A DNA stretch of 64,000 bases from Corylus avellana. Taxonomy: Eukaryota > Streptophyta > Magnoliopsida > Fagales > Betulaceae. Below are positions 44,071 through 54,262 of the stretch, in pieces. The notes under the pieces were generated by a model. It saw only the letters and a list, made by a program, of their open reading frames with translations. It made no database searches and was not told the origin of the DNA. Position numbers and translations under genes: made by a program. Each line of letters begins with the position of its first letter. Position 1 is the first letter of the stretch. The DNA is taken from positions 31,552,095 to 31,616,094 of the forward strand of contig NC_081544.1 of the NCBI RefSeq assembly GCF_901000735.1. Direction: 5' to 3'.

Positions 44071-47000
44071 ATGTTTGGATTTTTGAAATCACCTGCAAAT
44101 AAGATTTCTAAGCAGAAATCAGTGGATCCTGGGTTTCCAGTTTCTTCTAGTTCTAACCCTTTTGATTCAGATACTGAATCTGATACCAAGCAAACTTTTA
44201 AGCCTGCAAGACGAACTGCTTCAGAACCTGTGCTGGTGACCCCAAATTTCAATACCAACCCTTTTGATGATGGTGATGATGGGAGAAGAGAGGCATCTTC
44301 TTCGTCATCCTCATACTCTGGTTATGCAGTGGCAAGAAACAGGTACAAGAATGATTTTCATGACTCAGGAGGATTACAGAACCAGAGTGTGCAAGAACTG
44401 GAGAATTATGCTATGTACAAGGCTGAGGAGACAACAAATACGGTTAACAATTGCCTGAAGATTGCAGAGGACATCAGAGAGGATGGTACAAGGACCCTTG
44501 AAATGTTGCATCACCAGGGTGAGCAAATTACAAGGACCCACATGATGGCTTCTGATACGGAGAGGGATTTGAGTCGGGTAAGCTCATTTATATTCTTGCT
44601 CATGAGAAATGGATGTGCAAGTGTGCAACCTAGGGAATGGACTGCGATGTTCAAATTAATACGATGGAACCTTTTTGACATCCTGCCCCTCTTTGATTTT
44701 TCTATTTCAAATAACATGTTCATCTAGGTTTATTTTAATTTCTTGAAGGTGCTAGAACTTTTATAATCTGAGGCCCAGCACTTGTAAAATCTTTGCGCAT
44801 TTTAGGCTTCTGCAATAGAATCAGGGATGAACTACATAGGAAAAAACGAAAAATTATCCAGAATGCACTGGTATATAACTTTATGCAGGAGCTCCTAGTG
44901 AATACGTGCAAATTTTCCTAGAATTTTGTAGAATGTGTCATAATTTTCACGTCACTGGATTCTCTTTGGTAGGAAAGCCAGCAGAATACAATTACTATTC
45001 AAAGAAGCTTAACTATGAAGTTGGTATGCATATTAAAGTGTTTAAGCTTTGTAAGGAATGCATATGAATTATACTGTTGGTTTTTATAATCTTTCAGGCC
45101 CACTTACTACAGCCCTTCGTTTTTTCTTTCAATAGAATCGTAATACTTCAAAAAAAAAATCTGAGTTCCACATGGCACACCATAAAAAGCTCCAGTATAA
45201 CTCAAATTTATCTTTTTATTCAGTTTTGCTACTTAGGTATCTTCAAAACGTGACCATGAAGATCTTTACGTGCCAAATTAGAACTGATATAGTTTAACCT
45301 GAGTTTCATGAGGCAACTATAGTGGAACGGGTAGGTTTTCAGACCAAATTGACCGTATTCTACCTGAACACACTGTTCAGTTATGATTAAACATATTAGA
45401 ACTTCAATTGAAATTTCAGTATAGTGTTCACATACAAATTGGTGTCAGTTTTGGAGATGGTTAACCAGCCTGAATTCAGTCGAACCATTGCCATCTCATT
45501 GCCACCTTCAGTTGCAATCTGATAATCATTAAGACCCAATTTTTAAAATTTCCTGTCCAAAATTAGTGTATTAATTTCTCACTCATTACCTAAAAGTGGA
45601 TTGCCACCCGGTTATGTCTCTCTTTCTTTGGATTTTTTTCTTTCTTCTAGTAACCTTTTGCTTATTCCATTCCTGAAGCTGGTATTTTTTTTTTCTTGAT
45701 TATTTTTTTCTTTTCAAGTGCCTCACATATTTTTTTATAATGCCTTCTTAATATCAGGGTGAGAAGCTTTTAAATAACCTTGGTGGCATGTTCTCTAAGA
45801 CTTGGAAGCCAAAGAAGACTCGGGAAATTACTGGGCCTATAATTACTGCAGGTTTTAGTCCTAACAAAATTAGTTTGCTTCTTATTATCATGGGGCATAG
45901 TGACTGGGATCGTTTTATATTTATTATGTTGGCTGAACAGATAATTCATCCAAAAGAAGCGAAAACCACTCAGAGATGAGGGGGAAATTGGGTTTTGCTC
46001 CTCCTGCACCCAGAGGACGGTCAGCTTCTCGAACACCTCCTCCTGAACCAACAAATGCCTTGCAGAAAGTTGAGGTTCGTGCTTGTGATTCTTGATTAGG
46101 TATATATGAATGTAGCAACATTTGCTTTTGGATTTATTGATATGGGCTCACCAAAACCAGGTCGAGAAGGCAAAGCAAGACGATGCACTTTCAGATCTAA
46201 GTAATCTCTTGGGTGATTTGAAAAATATGGCAGTTGACATGGGAGGCGAAATTAACAGGTCAGTGTTGATCCGATCATGTCCAAATTACATGTTTCCATC
46301 TTGTAGTCATTACATATTTCCTTTCCTTTCCTTTTTGTTTGACAATCTATCTTTAGAAGTGACAATTTTTTGCTTGTGTTGAGTGAAGCAATAGGGGCCA
46401 ATGTTTTTAGAAAAACCAGTAATGCTGAACACCAAAGCTAGCCATACTGCTGTGTTCCTAAGGCTGTTTATTGAGAAGATTTCCCTCTTTTCTTATGAGG
46501 AAAAAAAAATTATGAACTGCATTAACTGCATTTTATTCAATATCTCTGCATTTTATCCAATGTTTTTAAGAAAAATTATAATAAACATTCCTAAGGCCAA
46601 TGTTTATTAACTGCATTTTATATGTTTTGGATCTATTTACTTACTTTTGAAGGATATTTAAATGTTCATTTTCAAAATTACAGCGGCAAAACAAATAACT
46701 CGTTTTATTCAATATCTCTATGGGGTAAAGATATAGAAGGGAAAAAAAGAATTCAAAAAAGATTTCGTTTATTATCTTTATTAACAATGAATAATAATAA
46801 TGAAAGGATTTCTTTTTTGTTGAAGAAGACGTATCCAATTGATATTAATGTAAGAAAGATGAGGCGGCCCTTTATTACTATTACGCATTTTGGTATTAAG
46901 AACACTTTTTTGTATCCCCATGAATCGGATACTACTATGCTATTTCCTATGCTTGTATTTGGCATATTTACTTTGTTCGTTGGGGCCATAGGAATTCCTT

Positions 47001-47984
47001 TCAATCAACAAGGAATGGATTTGGACATATTATCCAAATTGTTAACTCAAGTTATAATACATAAAAATTCAAATGATTCTATCGATTGGTATGAATTTGT
47101 GACAAATGCAAGTTTTGCATTGAGTATAGCTTATCTCGGGATATTTATAGCATCTTTTTTATATAAGCATTTTTATTCATCTTTACAAAATTTGAACTTC
47201 CGAAATTCATTTGTTAAAAGTGTTCCTAATAAAATTATTTGGGAAAAAATAATAAATGTGATATATGATTGGTCATATAATCATGGTTACATAGAAGCTT
47301 TTTATGAAATATCCTTAACTAACGGTATAAGAGGGTTAGCTCAATTAACTTATTTTTTTGTAGTATGCAATGAACAAAGCCGTGGTATAACATAATTAAG
47401 TCTTTGGCATTCAGGTAGTTAGTTGCTATGAAAATCTTGTTAATCTTATTTCAAGAACTTAGTACAATTCTTCCTCCTGGGCATGAGGATAAACTGCTTA
47501 GCCCGTCAGGGGTGAAAGCTCCTGGGTTACCTAGTAATTGGTTCTGGCGGGTGGGGTCAGTTACCTGTAGGAATTTGATTAACGGTGAGGATTGTTGTAC
47601 AGTATGCGTTTGCGACGTACAATTAATCTGAGTAAAGTTCTCCTACATTATCAAAAAAAAAAAAAAAAAGAACTTAGTACAATTCTCTTGGCACCATTAA
47701 TAGATTCCTTTATGTTTTTTCCTTTACACAATCACATGCCATACCAGATTCTTTGGCAGTGTAGAAAAGTTGCTCGAGGAATTCATCTGTTATCATCTTT
47801 CCTTTCATTTATTTAGCATTTTATACAATTATGCTGTCTCTCTCTCTCTCTCCTCTCTTATAATGTTCAATGTGGTGATTGCAGGCAAAATAAAGCTCTT
47901 GATCATCTTGGTGACGATGTGGATGAGCTGAGCTCTCGAGTGAAAGGTGCCAATCAACGTGCACGTCGTTTGCTTGGGAAGTGA
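44071..47984 (+). CDS. SNAP33: SNAP25-like t-SNARE (SNAP33 type)
   Basis: Coding exons are 44071-44577, 45758-45851, 45941-46074, 46161-46258 and 47885-47984, all GT-AG and phase-consistent, giving 310 residues (Arabidopsis SNAP33 is about 300). It is a plasma-membrane Qb+Qc SNARE that pairs with syntaxin and VAMP in secretion, cytokinesis and defence exocytosis. An acidic, Ser-rich N-terminus with two NPFD motifs is followed by the Qb helix (about 105-170, [12 protein letters not shown]). A linker contains [20 protein letters not shown] and [14 protein letters not shown]. The C-terminal Qc helix runs about 245-305, and its central Gln is the first full codon of exon 5. No palmitoylation cysteine cluster is seen, as usual in plants. 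Intron 4 carries a plastid DNA insert and a retroelement. Gene order suggests kinship with Arabidopsis SNAP30; similarity alone fits SNAP33 best. Confidence 0.94.
46605..47361 (+). mobile_element. nuclear plastid DNA insert (NUPT): internal-to-3' part of ndhF
   Basis: Translation gives [20 protein letters not shown], then [38 protein letters not shown] and [20 protein letters not shown]. This is the C-terminal half of the plastid NAD(P)H dehydrogenase subunit ndhF. Similarity stops after LTYFF near 47361, where the plastid gene would continue with DRR. The frame is still open from 46622 to 47395, so few disabling mutations have accumulated. It has no start, no plastid context and lies in an intron, so it is not a functional gene. 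The same strand as SNAP33 means it is removed by splicing. Confidence 0.93.
47453..47686 (+). mobile_element. SINE or 5'-truncated LINE with 19-bp target duplication
   Basis: AAGAACTTAGTACAATTCT occurs at 47453-47471 and 47668-47686; the first base or two of the right copy merge with the A-tail. The 196-bp insert ends TCTCCTACATTATC plus about 17 A. It contains GGGGTCAGTTACCTGTAGGA and no coding frame. The right half of the same element reappears at 55914, directly after the 100-N gap. Confidence 0.85.
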
Positions 47985-49028
47985 AAGCTGATAAGGCTTC
48001 AATTACCACCCTACTGTTCTTTTCTATTTTTCAATTATTGTCATATATTTGTTTCCCCCACTTTTGATCGGATGCTGTCATTACTGGTATAACTGGTTTT
48101 CTTCCCCCATTCATGCTGCAATAATATGAGATTTTTTTTTATTTTTTTCTTTACCACAATGTTATACTCGGTTCTTTTTCTTTTGCCTTTGACCATAAGA
48201 ATCAATTCAATTCATCGTTTAGCGTGGTACATGTTGTTGGTGTGCCTATTCTACTGAGGTTTTGTTATGCTTGTTTCCTTTACAAGTATTTGCCTGTGCC
48301 AAACCCCCAATATCACATTTAACTAAAGTAAATAAAACAGTAAACTACCAAGTACCAACGACCAAGTGGGTTTGGATATTTTTGTTTTGGAGAGGGAGGA
48401 AGGGGGGTTTGAACGACCAAAAATTTAAAAAAAGTGTATTCATCAGTTAGGGATTGAATGATCTGGTGATGCTGATGAGTGAGGCACAGGCGCACAGCCC
48501 GTTGTAGATAATACCATGCACTTTTAATATAAACTGAACATTTTCCTGCTAGCAGAACAAATTCAGTCTATTAAACTAATATTTGTCTTTTGAGAATCGC
48601 ATGCTCTAAGGATAGATGTTGATTTAATACTTGACTGAGTTTGAAAACTATGTCCTTCGCTTTTTTACCATTTTGGCATCTACACTTCTCAAAGTTCCGG
48701 CAGAATTCAGCAGTAGTAATATGATAGTTGCCCAAAAAGGCACAAGATGGTTATAATAATAAAAGATCACATTCAAGTCGTCACATTGGATATAACTTCG
48801 CAATTATCTGACAAAGTATATGGGCTTCAACTATATGAAACCCTTTGTACAATGTGTTAAATCATCATATAAATATGTGCCGAAAATTGCATATTTACAA
48901 AGACTTAAAAGTTATACAAGTATTTTTTTGAAGGTCGTACGAAATTATAAGCTTATAGCCTCGATGGCTAATTGCGAACACATTGAAATACAGGAGACAT
49001 ATTACAAATTTACAATACTATCTAGAGC
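47985..49028. other. space between convergent SNAP33 and PAP2 genes, both 3' UTRs
   Basis: SNAP33 (+) and PAP2 (-) converge here, leaving 1044 bases for two trailers. The part at 48100-48620 holds most of the differences between the two 8-kb copies. No additional gene is seen; the frame at 48820-49116 overlaps the PAP2 3' end on the opposite strand. Confidence 0.5.
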
Positions 49029-51090
49029 TCAGACATCATCGGCGGCCTTCACGGGAGTCCAGCTATTTCTCAAGGCAGCCTCTTTCCTGGCACGTGAAAC
49101 GAAACCAAGAACATAGCCTACAAAAGCCCCAAGCACCAACACGCTCGCTCCCTTGACATAAAGTGAGAATGTGGACTGAACTGGAGCACCATCAGCAGCG
49201 CCATCAATGGCACCAGCGGCAGCACCGCCGCCGCTGAGAACTTGTCCGGATGCAAGAATCTCCACCATATCATGCACCTCCCCATCATGGTTCCCAACAT
49301 AAGAAAGCGTAAGCTTCTCCTTTGTGGCAACCAATCTAGTATACCCAAACTCACCGCCGCGGTACAAAGAGCGGTTTGGTTGTGGGAAGATTGGATCATT
49401 TGGGTGGTCAGCTCTAGGTTCCCAGATGGGTTGCCAGTCTTGTCCTGCCATCCCAATCACAATATGGACTGGAAATGCCTCCCAGTTCTCCCCATTCAGC
49501 CCCATGCCTCCACAGGTAAAGTTATTCACTGGACAAAACCTCTCGTATCTATGGACATGACCCCACAATGCAAGGGTCACCTTGTTTTTCACAAACAAGG
49601 GTTCCAAGTGCTGGAGCATCCTCTCCCTCAATGGGGCATCTCTGTATTCATGACTTGTAGTGTACATGGGCCGGTGCCCTTGGACTACCACAAAAGGAGT
49701 CTTTTTTCGATCAACCGACTGCAAATCATGCTTTATGAAGTTATATTGGCTGCTCCCCGGAAGGAAATTGGTCTCTGTAGATATGTACACAAAATGTACT
49801 GCCCCCATATCAAATGAGTAGTAAAGGTTCCTCGTAGGAGGGGCTCGGGCTCCGGTTAGCTCTGAAGAATTTCCAGGCATGTGGAACTTCAGGCTGTAGG
49901 GTACTCCGCATTCACCACCCCCATCTGTTCCATAAATCCCCTGAGACCAATCAGGCCTCCATGGCTGTGAAGGCCAGTCGTACTCATGATTGCCAATGCA
50001 CACATGGTATGCTACTTTGGACGCAACAGGTTCAATCTGAGTGAAAAATTGATCCCACAGCCACGCATATCCTCTTGCATAGCTGATGTCCCCGATGTGT
50101 GAGACAAATGCGGGCTTGTCACCCAGGGCTTCAATGTCACGGAGGATCCATTTCATGGTCGCTATGCTTTCCTCTTGCGTACGGAGAAACGTGGAGTATG
50201 GTGTCGCCGTTCCCATATCGCCGAACAAGAAAGCTATTGTTTCATCAGAGTCCTCATTCCGCGACACAAAGCTGTGGATTGCACTCCATCCTCCGGTGTC
50301 ACTTCCGACCTGTCATAGACCAACATGATGTTCATGGGTATGTATGTTTTATTAATTAAGATTAATCAGAGAGATAATCAACTAAATTATTTACCTGGTA
50401 ATAATACCTGACTCCTTTCTTCAACTTTCTGATTACCCCATCATGGATCCATCCAGGGTCTCTCCACCCTACGCTCGCATTGGCCGGGGACTCGCACATG
50501 TGCTCCAACTCGTACCTCCCCACACGTGCTTCCGCCACGCCATCAAGCCGATCTTTTCTCTCCCCGTACCTCACGGACTGCCCGTCACCGCCACGCCCCG
50601 TCACGAACATCACCCGAATCTCGTCCTCGTTGTCCGTGAACGCCAGGTGGATCTGCTCCGGCCGACTGCCCGACGCGAACCCGACCCCCTTGGATTCGGC
50701 GAGCAAGTGGGCCGTCCCGGGCAGGGGGTTGTGATCGTGGTCGTGGCGTTTCCGGTCGACCTCAGACTTGGCCCAGTGGAAGATCCGGAAGGAGTAGTTG
50801 GATCGGAGGTTGACTAGAGGGAGAGAAATGGAGCCCGACCCGGAGCGCCACGTGGTGGAAGACGACAGGAAAGTGTAGCCGATGAAGAGATCGTGGGGAG
50901 AGTCCGGGGGCGAGTAGATGCCGAGCCAGTCGAGCTCGGAGGGCGAGGCGATGCCGGACCATTGGATGAGTATCGGATCTCCGGATCTTGCGAGAGTGGT
51001 GGGTGTTACAGAGAGGGAAACCTGGGATGGGGTTGATGGGTCAAAGAGAGAGAAGATCAGGAAGAGAAGGAAGGGTGCGAGAGGATTCAT
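49029..51090 (-). CDS. PAP2: purple acid phosphatase, PAP2/PAP9 type, tail-anchored (copy 1)
   Basis: Exons are 51090-50395 and 50309-49029, GT-AG in phase 0, giving 658 residues (Arabidopsis PAP2 is about 656). An N-terminal hydrophobic signal-like segment (1-22) precedes a fibronectin-like domain. The metallophosphatase domain has all metal ligands: GDMG (262-265), GDISY (305-309), GNHE (338-341), VQGH (441-444) and GHVH (482-485). A hydrophobic segment near 619-637 followed by RARK and a short polar tail is the C-terminal anchor. In Arabidopsis this anchor places PAP2 on the outer membranes of plastids and mitochondria, where it affects precursor import and energy balance. Databases label the group probable inactive, yet no ligand is missing here. 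It is convergent with SNAP33. Confidence 0.95.
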
Positions 51091-53700
51091 ATTCAGATTT
51101 CTTTCGGTTGACGAAGATGAACAAGTGTGGGATTTGGAGATCAGGTGGGTAAAAGGAATAGTTGGGTTGCTTTTGGATTAATAAAATTAGGCATATTCAT
51201 ATTCTTATTCTTGTTGATATTCTAAATTTCTAATCTTATAGGCTTATGACAGAGATATTTTATTTTGACGATTAATAAAAGAATTGAAAATAAAGTTTAT
51301 GTTAATATCTATGGATTATGTCATAGATATTATCATGATCCATGGCTATTAACATAATATCTCATTTTGTTTGAGGAATAAGTAATTCAACTTATAACAC
51401 CAAAAATTAATATAACTTTTTACACTAAATAATTTTTCTTTCTCTTGATAAAATATTCATTAATAAAATTACTGGTGCCACCGTCTTTGTTAGTTTTGGA
51501 GACTCAAGGGCTCGAAAATGAGCAAGGGATTTTGTGGTTGGTGTTTGGGGTTAGAATAAATTGAAGAGTTCATAAGATTGTTTTGAATTAAATATATAGT
51601 ATTTTCACTTTCATTATATTTGATATTTTTACCTCTTACGGTAAAGTGGAATTTTGCACCATATCTAATAGGAGGGGCTCTCCTTGCCTAATATTGGGCA
51701 TTATCCGCTGGGCCAAGCTCTTGTTTATGGGCTTTTCATCGTATAGATTACAAACGAGTAGTTCATGGACTTTGGTGGGAAAGAACTTAGAGAAGAGAAG
51801 GTGTTAGAAATGAGTTTTTGTGTAAATTACAAGACTTTTTGTAAAATCTGATTCAATATATATTTGTGACCATTTAAAAAAAAAAAAAAAAAAAAAAGTA
51901 ATTGGCTTAGTGAAAAAACCATATATATATATATGAGAGATTGATATAACATTTTGAATTTATAATCTGTCTTATCAATGAACTTTGTCTCAAATCATGT
52001 TTTAATTCCTATAAAAAGTTAATGATCCACTGAGTAATGTTAACCATACTTACATTTTTATGCAGCACTGTTACGATAGCAAAAAACAAAAAAATTGTAC
52101 ACTCTCTCCAAGTCGGAGCTTCCCATCATGCGGGAATGGATTGGGTGTCCCGACCACAAGATCGGACGTTGACGATCATCGTGACGACCTTGAAGACTTT
52201 AAATGTAGTATGACAATTTTCGGAGGTTCAATTGGGCCACTCATAAGAGAGGTTGGCCCAAAAAAAAAACAATTGGGTTGACTGCCAAGTTAGTAAACTC
52301 TTTAGGACACTTATGATGTATGAAGAGTACTCTTAATAGCTTACCTTAAATTTTTCGTAAATTTTGGAAACCAAACTACTTTTTTTTTCTTATTCAAGTA
52401 CACTTTATAATCACGGTTTTTTATAAGGATAATGGAAAGTGTTTCTCTAAATTTTGGGTAGCATTGTAGCTTTCACTTTGTTTTAGGGAAGGGAAGAAAA
52501 ATCTGCTGCATGTGGGTTTTTTTGAGATTTTTCCTACCTTTAAGTAATCTGTTAATAGTGCTCTAAGGATGCCGTAAAATAAGAGTATGATTAATTAGAA
52601 TTTTATGCTGTTACAGTTGACCGCTATTTTTGTAAAGACAATAAGCTAAGAGACAAATAACTATAAAAGATACGGGTGACTTGCTATTTTTTGAGCCGGC
52701 GAGAGATACTCTAATCCTTAAGTTAATGGAAAACTTTTGTAAAGACAATAGGCTAAGAGAACGAAGGGTATATTACTCATGTACCTTTGCTTAGGGTTTC
52801 AATCCCTTTTTATATATTTATTCTCCTAAGGGAAGTAGAAGTATAGCAAGTAATGGGACCAATCATCTATCCTAAAATGTCGAATTCTAAATTGGCAAGC
52901 GAATAAAGGGCGATTGTCTTTCTTTATTCTTATAGATTACACTTCCCTCTGGTCGTAAACTCGTAACATCATCAGTCGAAGGCTCTTAAATTGGCCTAGC
53001 TCTCTCGTTAGAAGTTTAGAGACTATCGACTCTCTCAACTTTTCAGCACCCCCAAGGGTTGGGGGTTCGGTTCACTGCGTTGTTTGAGCTTTTTTCCTGA
53101 GCCCATAGTACGTACGCCTAGGGTAGAATAAATTTTTCACCACTATTTTTCATTATAAATTTGAGAGTTTGTCAAAAAGTCTCAGTTCAAAATTGGAACC
53201 CACCCGACTGGATCAATTTTGGGCCTAGGCCACCATGGGCTCAAACATCAAACAAGCTGGACTTGTATCATGTGAACGGCCATAAAAATAAAAATAAAAT
53301 ATAAGTAAAATAAGGCAGATAGATAGAGTGTGCGAAATATAGGGTATTTAAGTAAATTGATTATATATATATATATATATATATATATACAAGGTTTTTT
53401 TGTCATGGTCCAATATTATCTAATTAATTATCATATATAATTTATTTCTGTTACAATATTGTTTTTTAAAAGGGCGGCAGACGGGCGGGGAATAACGTTT
53501 TCCATGTGAGTCCATGATCCATCTTGTAAAATTTGCATCTTGCGTTTACTATATATGATACGGTGTACCAGTTTCACCCTTTTTGTAGAGTTTGACCTAC
53601 CCAGGATAAAAATTAAAAATTAAAAAAAAAAGAAAAAGAAAAAGAAAAATTATCTGGTGGAGGAGGAGCAGATTATTAATTAATTGCGTAGTAGGGGCCA
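51091..53700. other. PAP2 upstream region and intergenic DNA (copy 1)
   Basis: AT-rich, with a poly-A of about 24 bases at 51874-51897, a near-identical pair of AAGACAATAAGCTAAGAGA / AAGACAATAGGCTAAGAGA segments about 105 bases apart (52636 and 52742), and a TA microsatellite at 53361-53391. The corresponding microsatellite in copy 2 is much shorter. No gene is supported. Confidence 0.45.
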
Positions 53701-53710
53701 TCCTACACAT

Positions 53711-53720
53711 ACATATATAC
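53711..53720 (+). promoter_or_regulatory. candidate TATA box of the CLE gene (copy 1)
   Basis: ACATATATAC lies about 210 bases before the start codon and upstream of a CT-rich leader with a (CT)n run at about 53848-53864. Support is positional only. Confidence 0.35.
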
Positions 53721-53926
53721 GTGACTCATTTGATTAGCGATGGTGATTGCCGACTACCCAATGCCTTTGGTGACCCCAATTTTCTCGGCAATTATATTCG
53801 TTCATGTGTCTCTTGCTTCGCATTAAAACTCTCCCTACTATCACTATCTCTCTCTCTCTCTCTCCCACCCACAATCCCTCTTCCTCTATCAGATCACTCT
53901 CGTCTCATCCATCGTCTCTCCCAGCC

Positions 53927-54262
53927 ATGAAGAGCTCTCCTTCCACAAACGGTTGCCGGCTTTTAATGTTGGTGGTTTTCTTCCTCCTCTTTCTCACGTC
54001 AGCCTCTTCTCGCCTCTCCAACCCAACGATGCATATCACGGCGGAAAGTAGCTTTTCAAGAAACCCTCGCAGCAACCACCACCGCCATCCTTGTGCTTCT
54101 CTTTCCCATGAAAGGTCACGTTCTTTGTGCTTTCAAATTCAAAGACTCCACCGATATCGATCCCTCCCGCCACCGTCGCCGTCACAGCACCATGAGATTG
54201 ACCCAAGATACGGTGTGGAGAAGCGACTAGTCCCCTCCGGACCCAACCCTCTTCACAACTGA
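53927..54262 (+). CDS. CLE9: CLE peptide precursor, CLE9/CLE10 type (copy 1)
   Basis: A 111-residue intronless prepropeptide. Residues about 10-28 (CRLLMLVVFFLLFLTSASS) form a secretion signal. A variable, basic, Ser/His-rich middle follows, and the precursor ends exactly with the 12-residue CLE motif RLVPSGPNPLHN (100-111), preceded by EIDPRYGVEK. The motif and its upstream block are the same as in Arabidopsis CLE9 and CLE10. These act through receptor kinases: CLE9/10 has been linked to stomatal lineage control via HSL1 and to xylem via BAM receptors. The two central prolines are the usual hydroxylation/arabinosylation positions. The start is the ATG at AGCCATGAAGAG; the upstream extension of the frame lacks a Kozak-supported role and would bury the signal peptide. 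CLE9 versus CLE10 cannot be decided. Confidence 0.93.
   Translation: MKSSPSTNGCRLLMLVVFFLLFLTSASSRLSNPTMHITAESSFSRNPRSNHHRHPCASLSHERSRSLCFQIQRLHRYRSLPPPSPSQHHEIDPRYGVEKRLVPSGPNPLHN

Larger units (their letters stand above)
46259..47884 (+). other. SNAP33 intron 4, enlarged by insertions
   Basis: A 1626-base intron with donor GTCAGT and acceptor GTGATTGCAG. About 757 bases are plastid ndhF DNA and about 215 are a retroelement with its duplication. Without these two insertions it would be about 650 bases. The remaining sequence is T-rich, with a CT tract before the acceptor. Confidence 0.88.

Noticed and set aside
46622..47395. 257-residue open frame as a nuclear gene
   Set aside because: It is a fragment of plastid ndhF lacking its N-terminal half and start, lying inside an intron on the same strand as the host gene.
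49242..49817. 191-residue plus-strand frame (also 57579-58154)
   Set aside because: Antisense shadow of PAP2 exon 2; no domain of its own, and its openness follows from PAP2 codon use.
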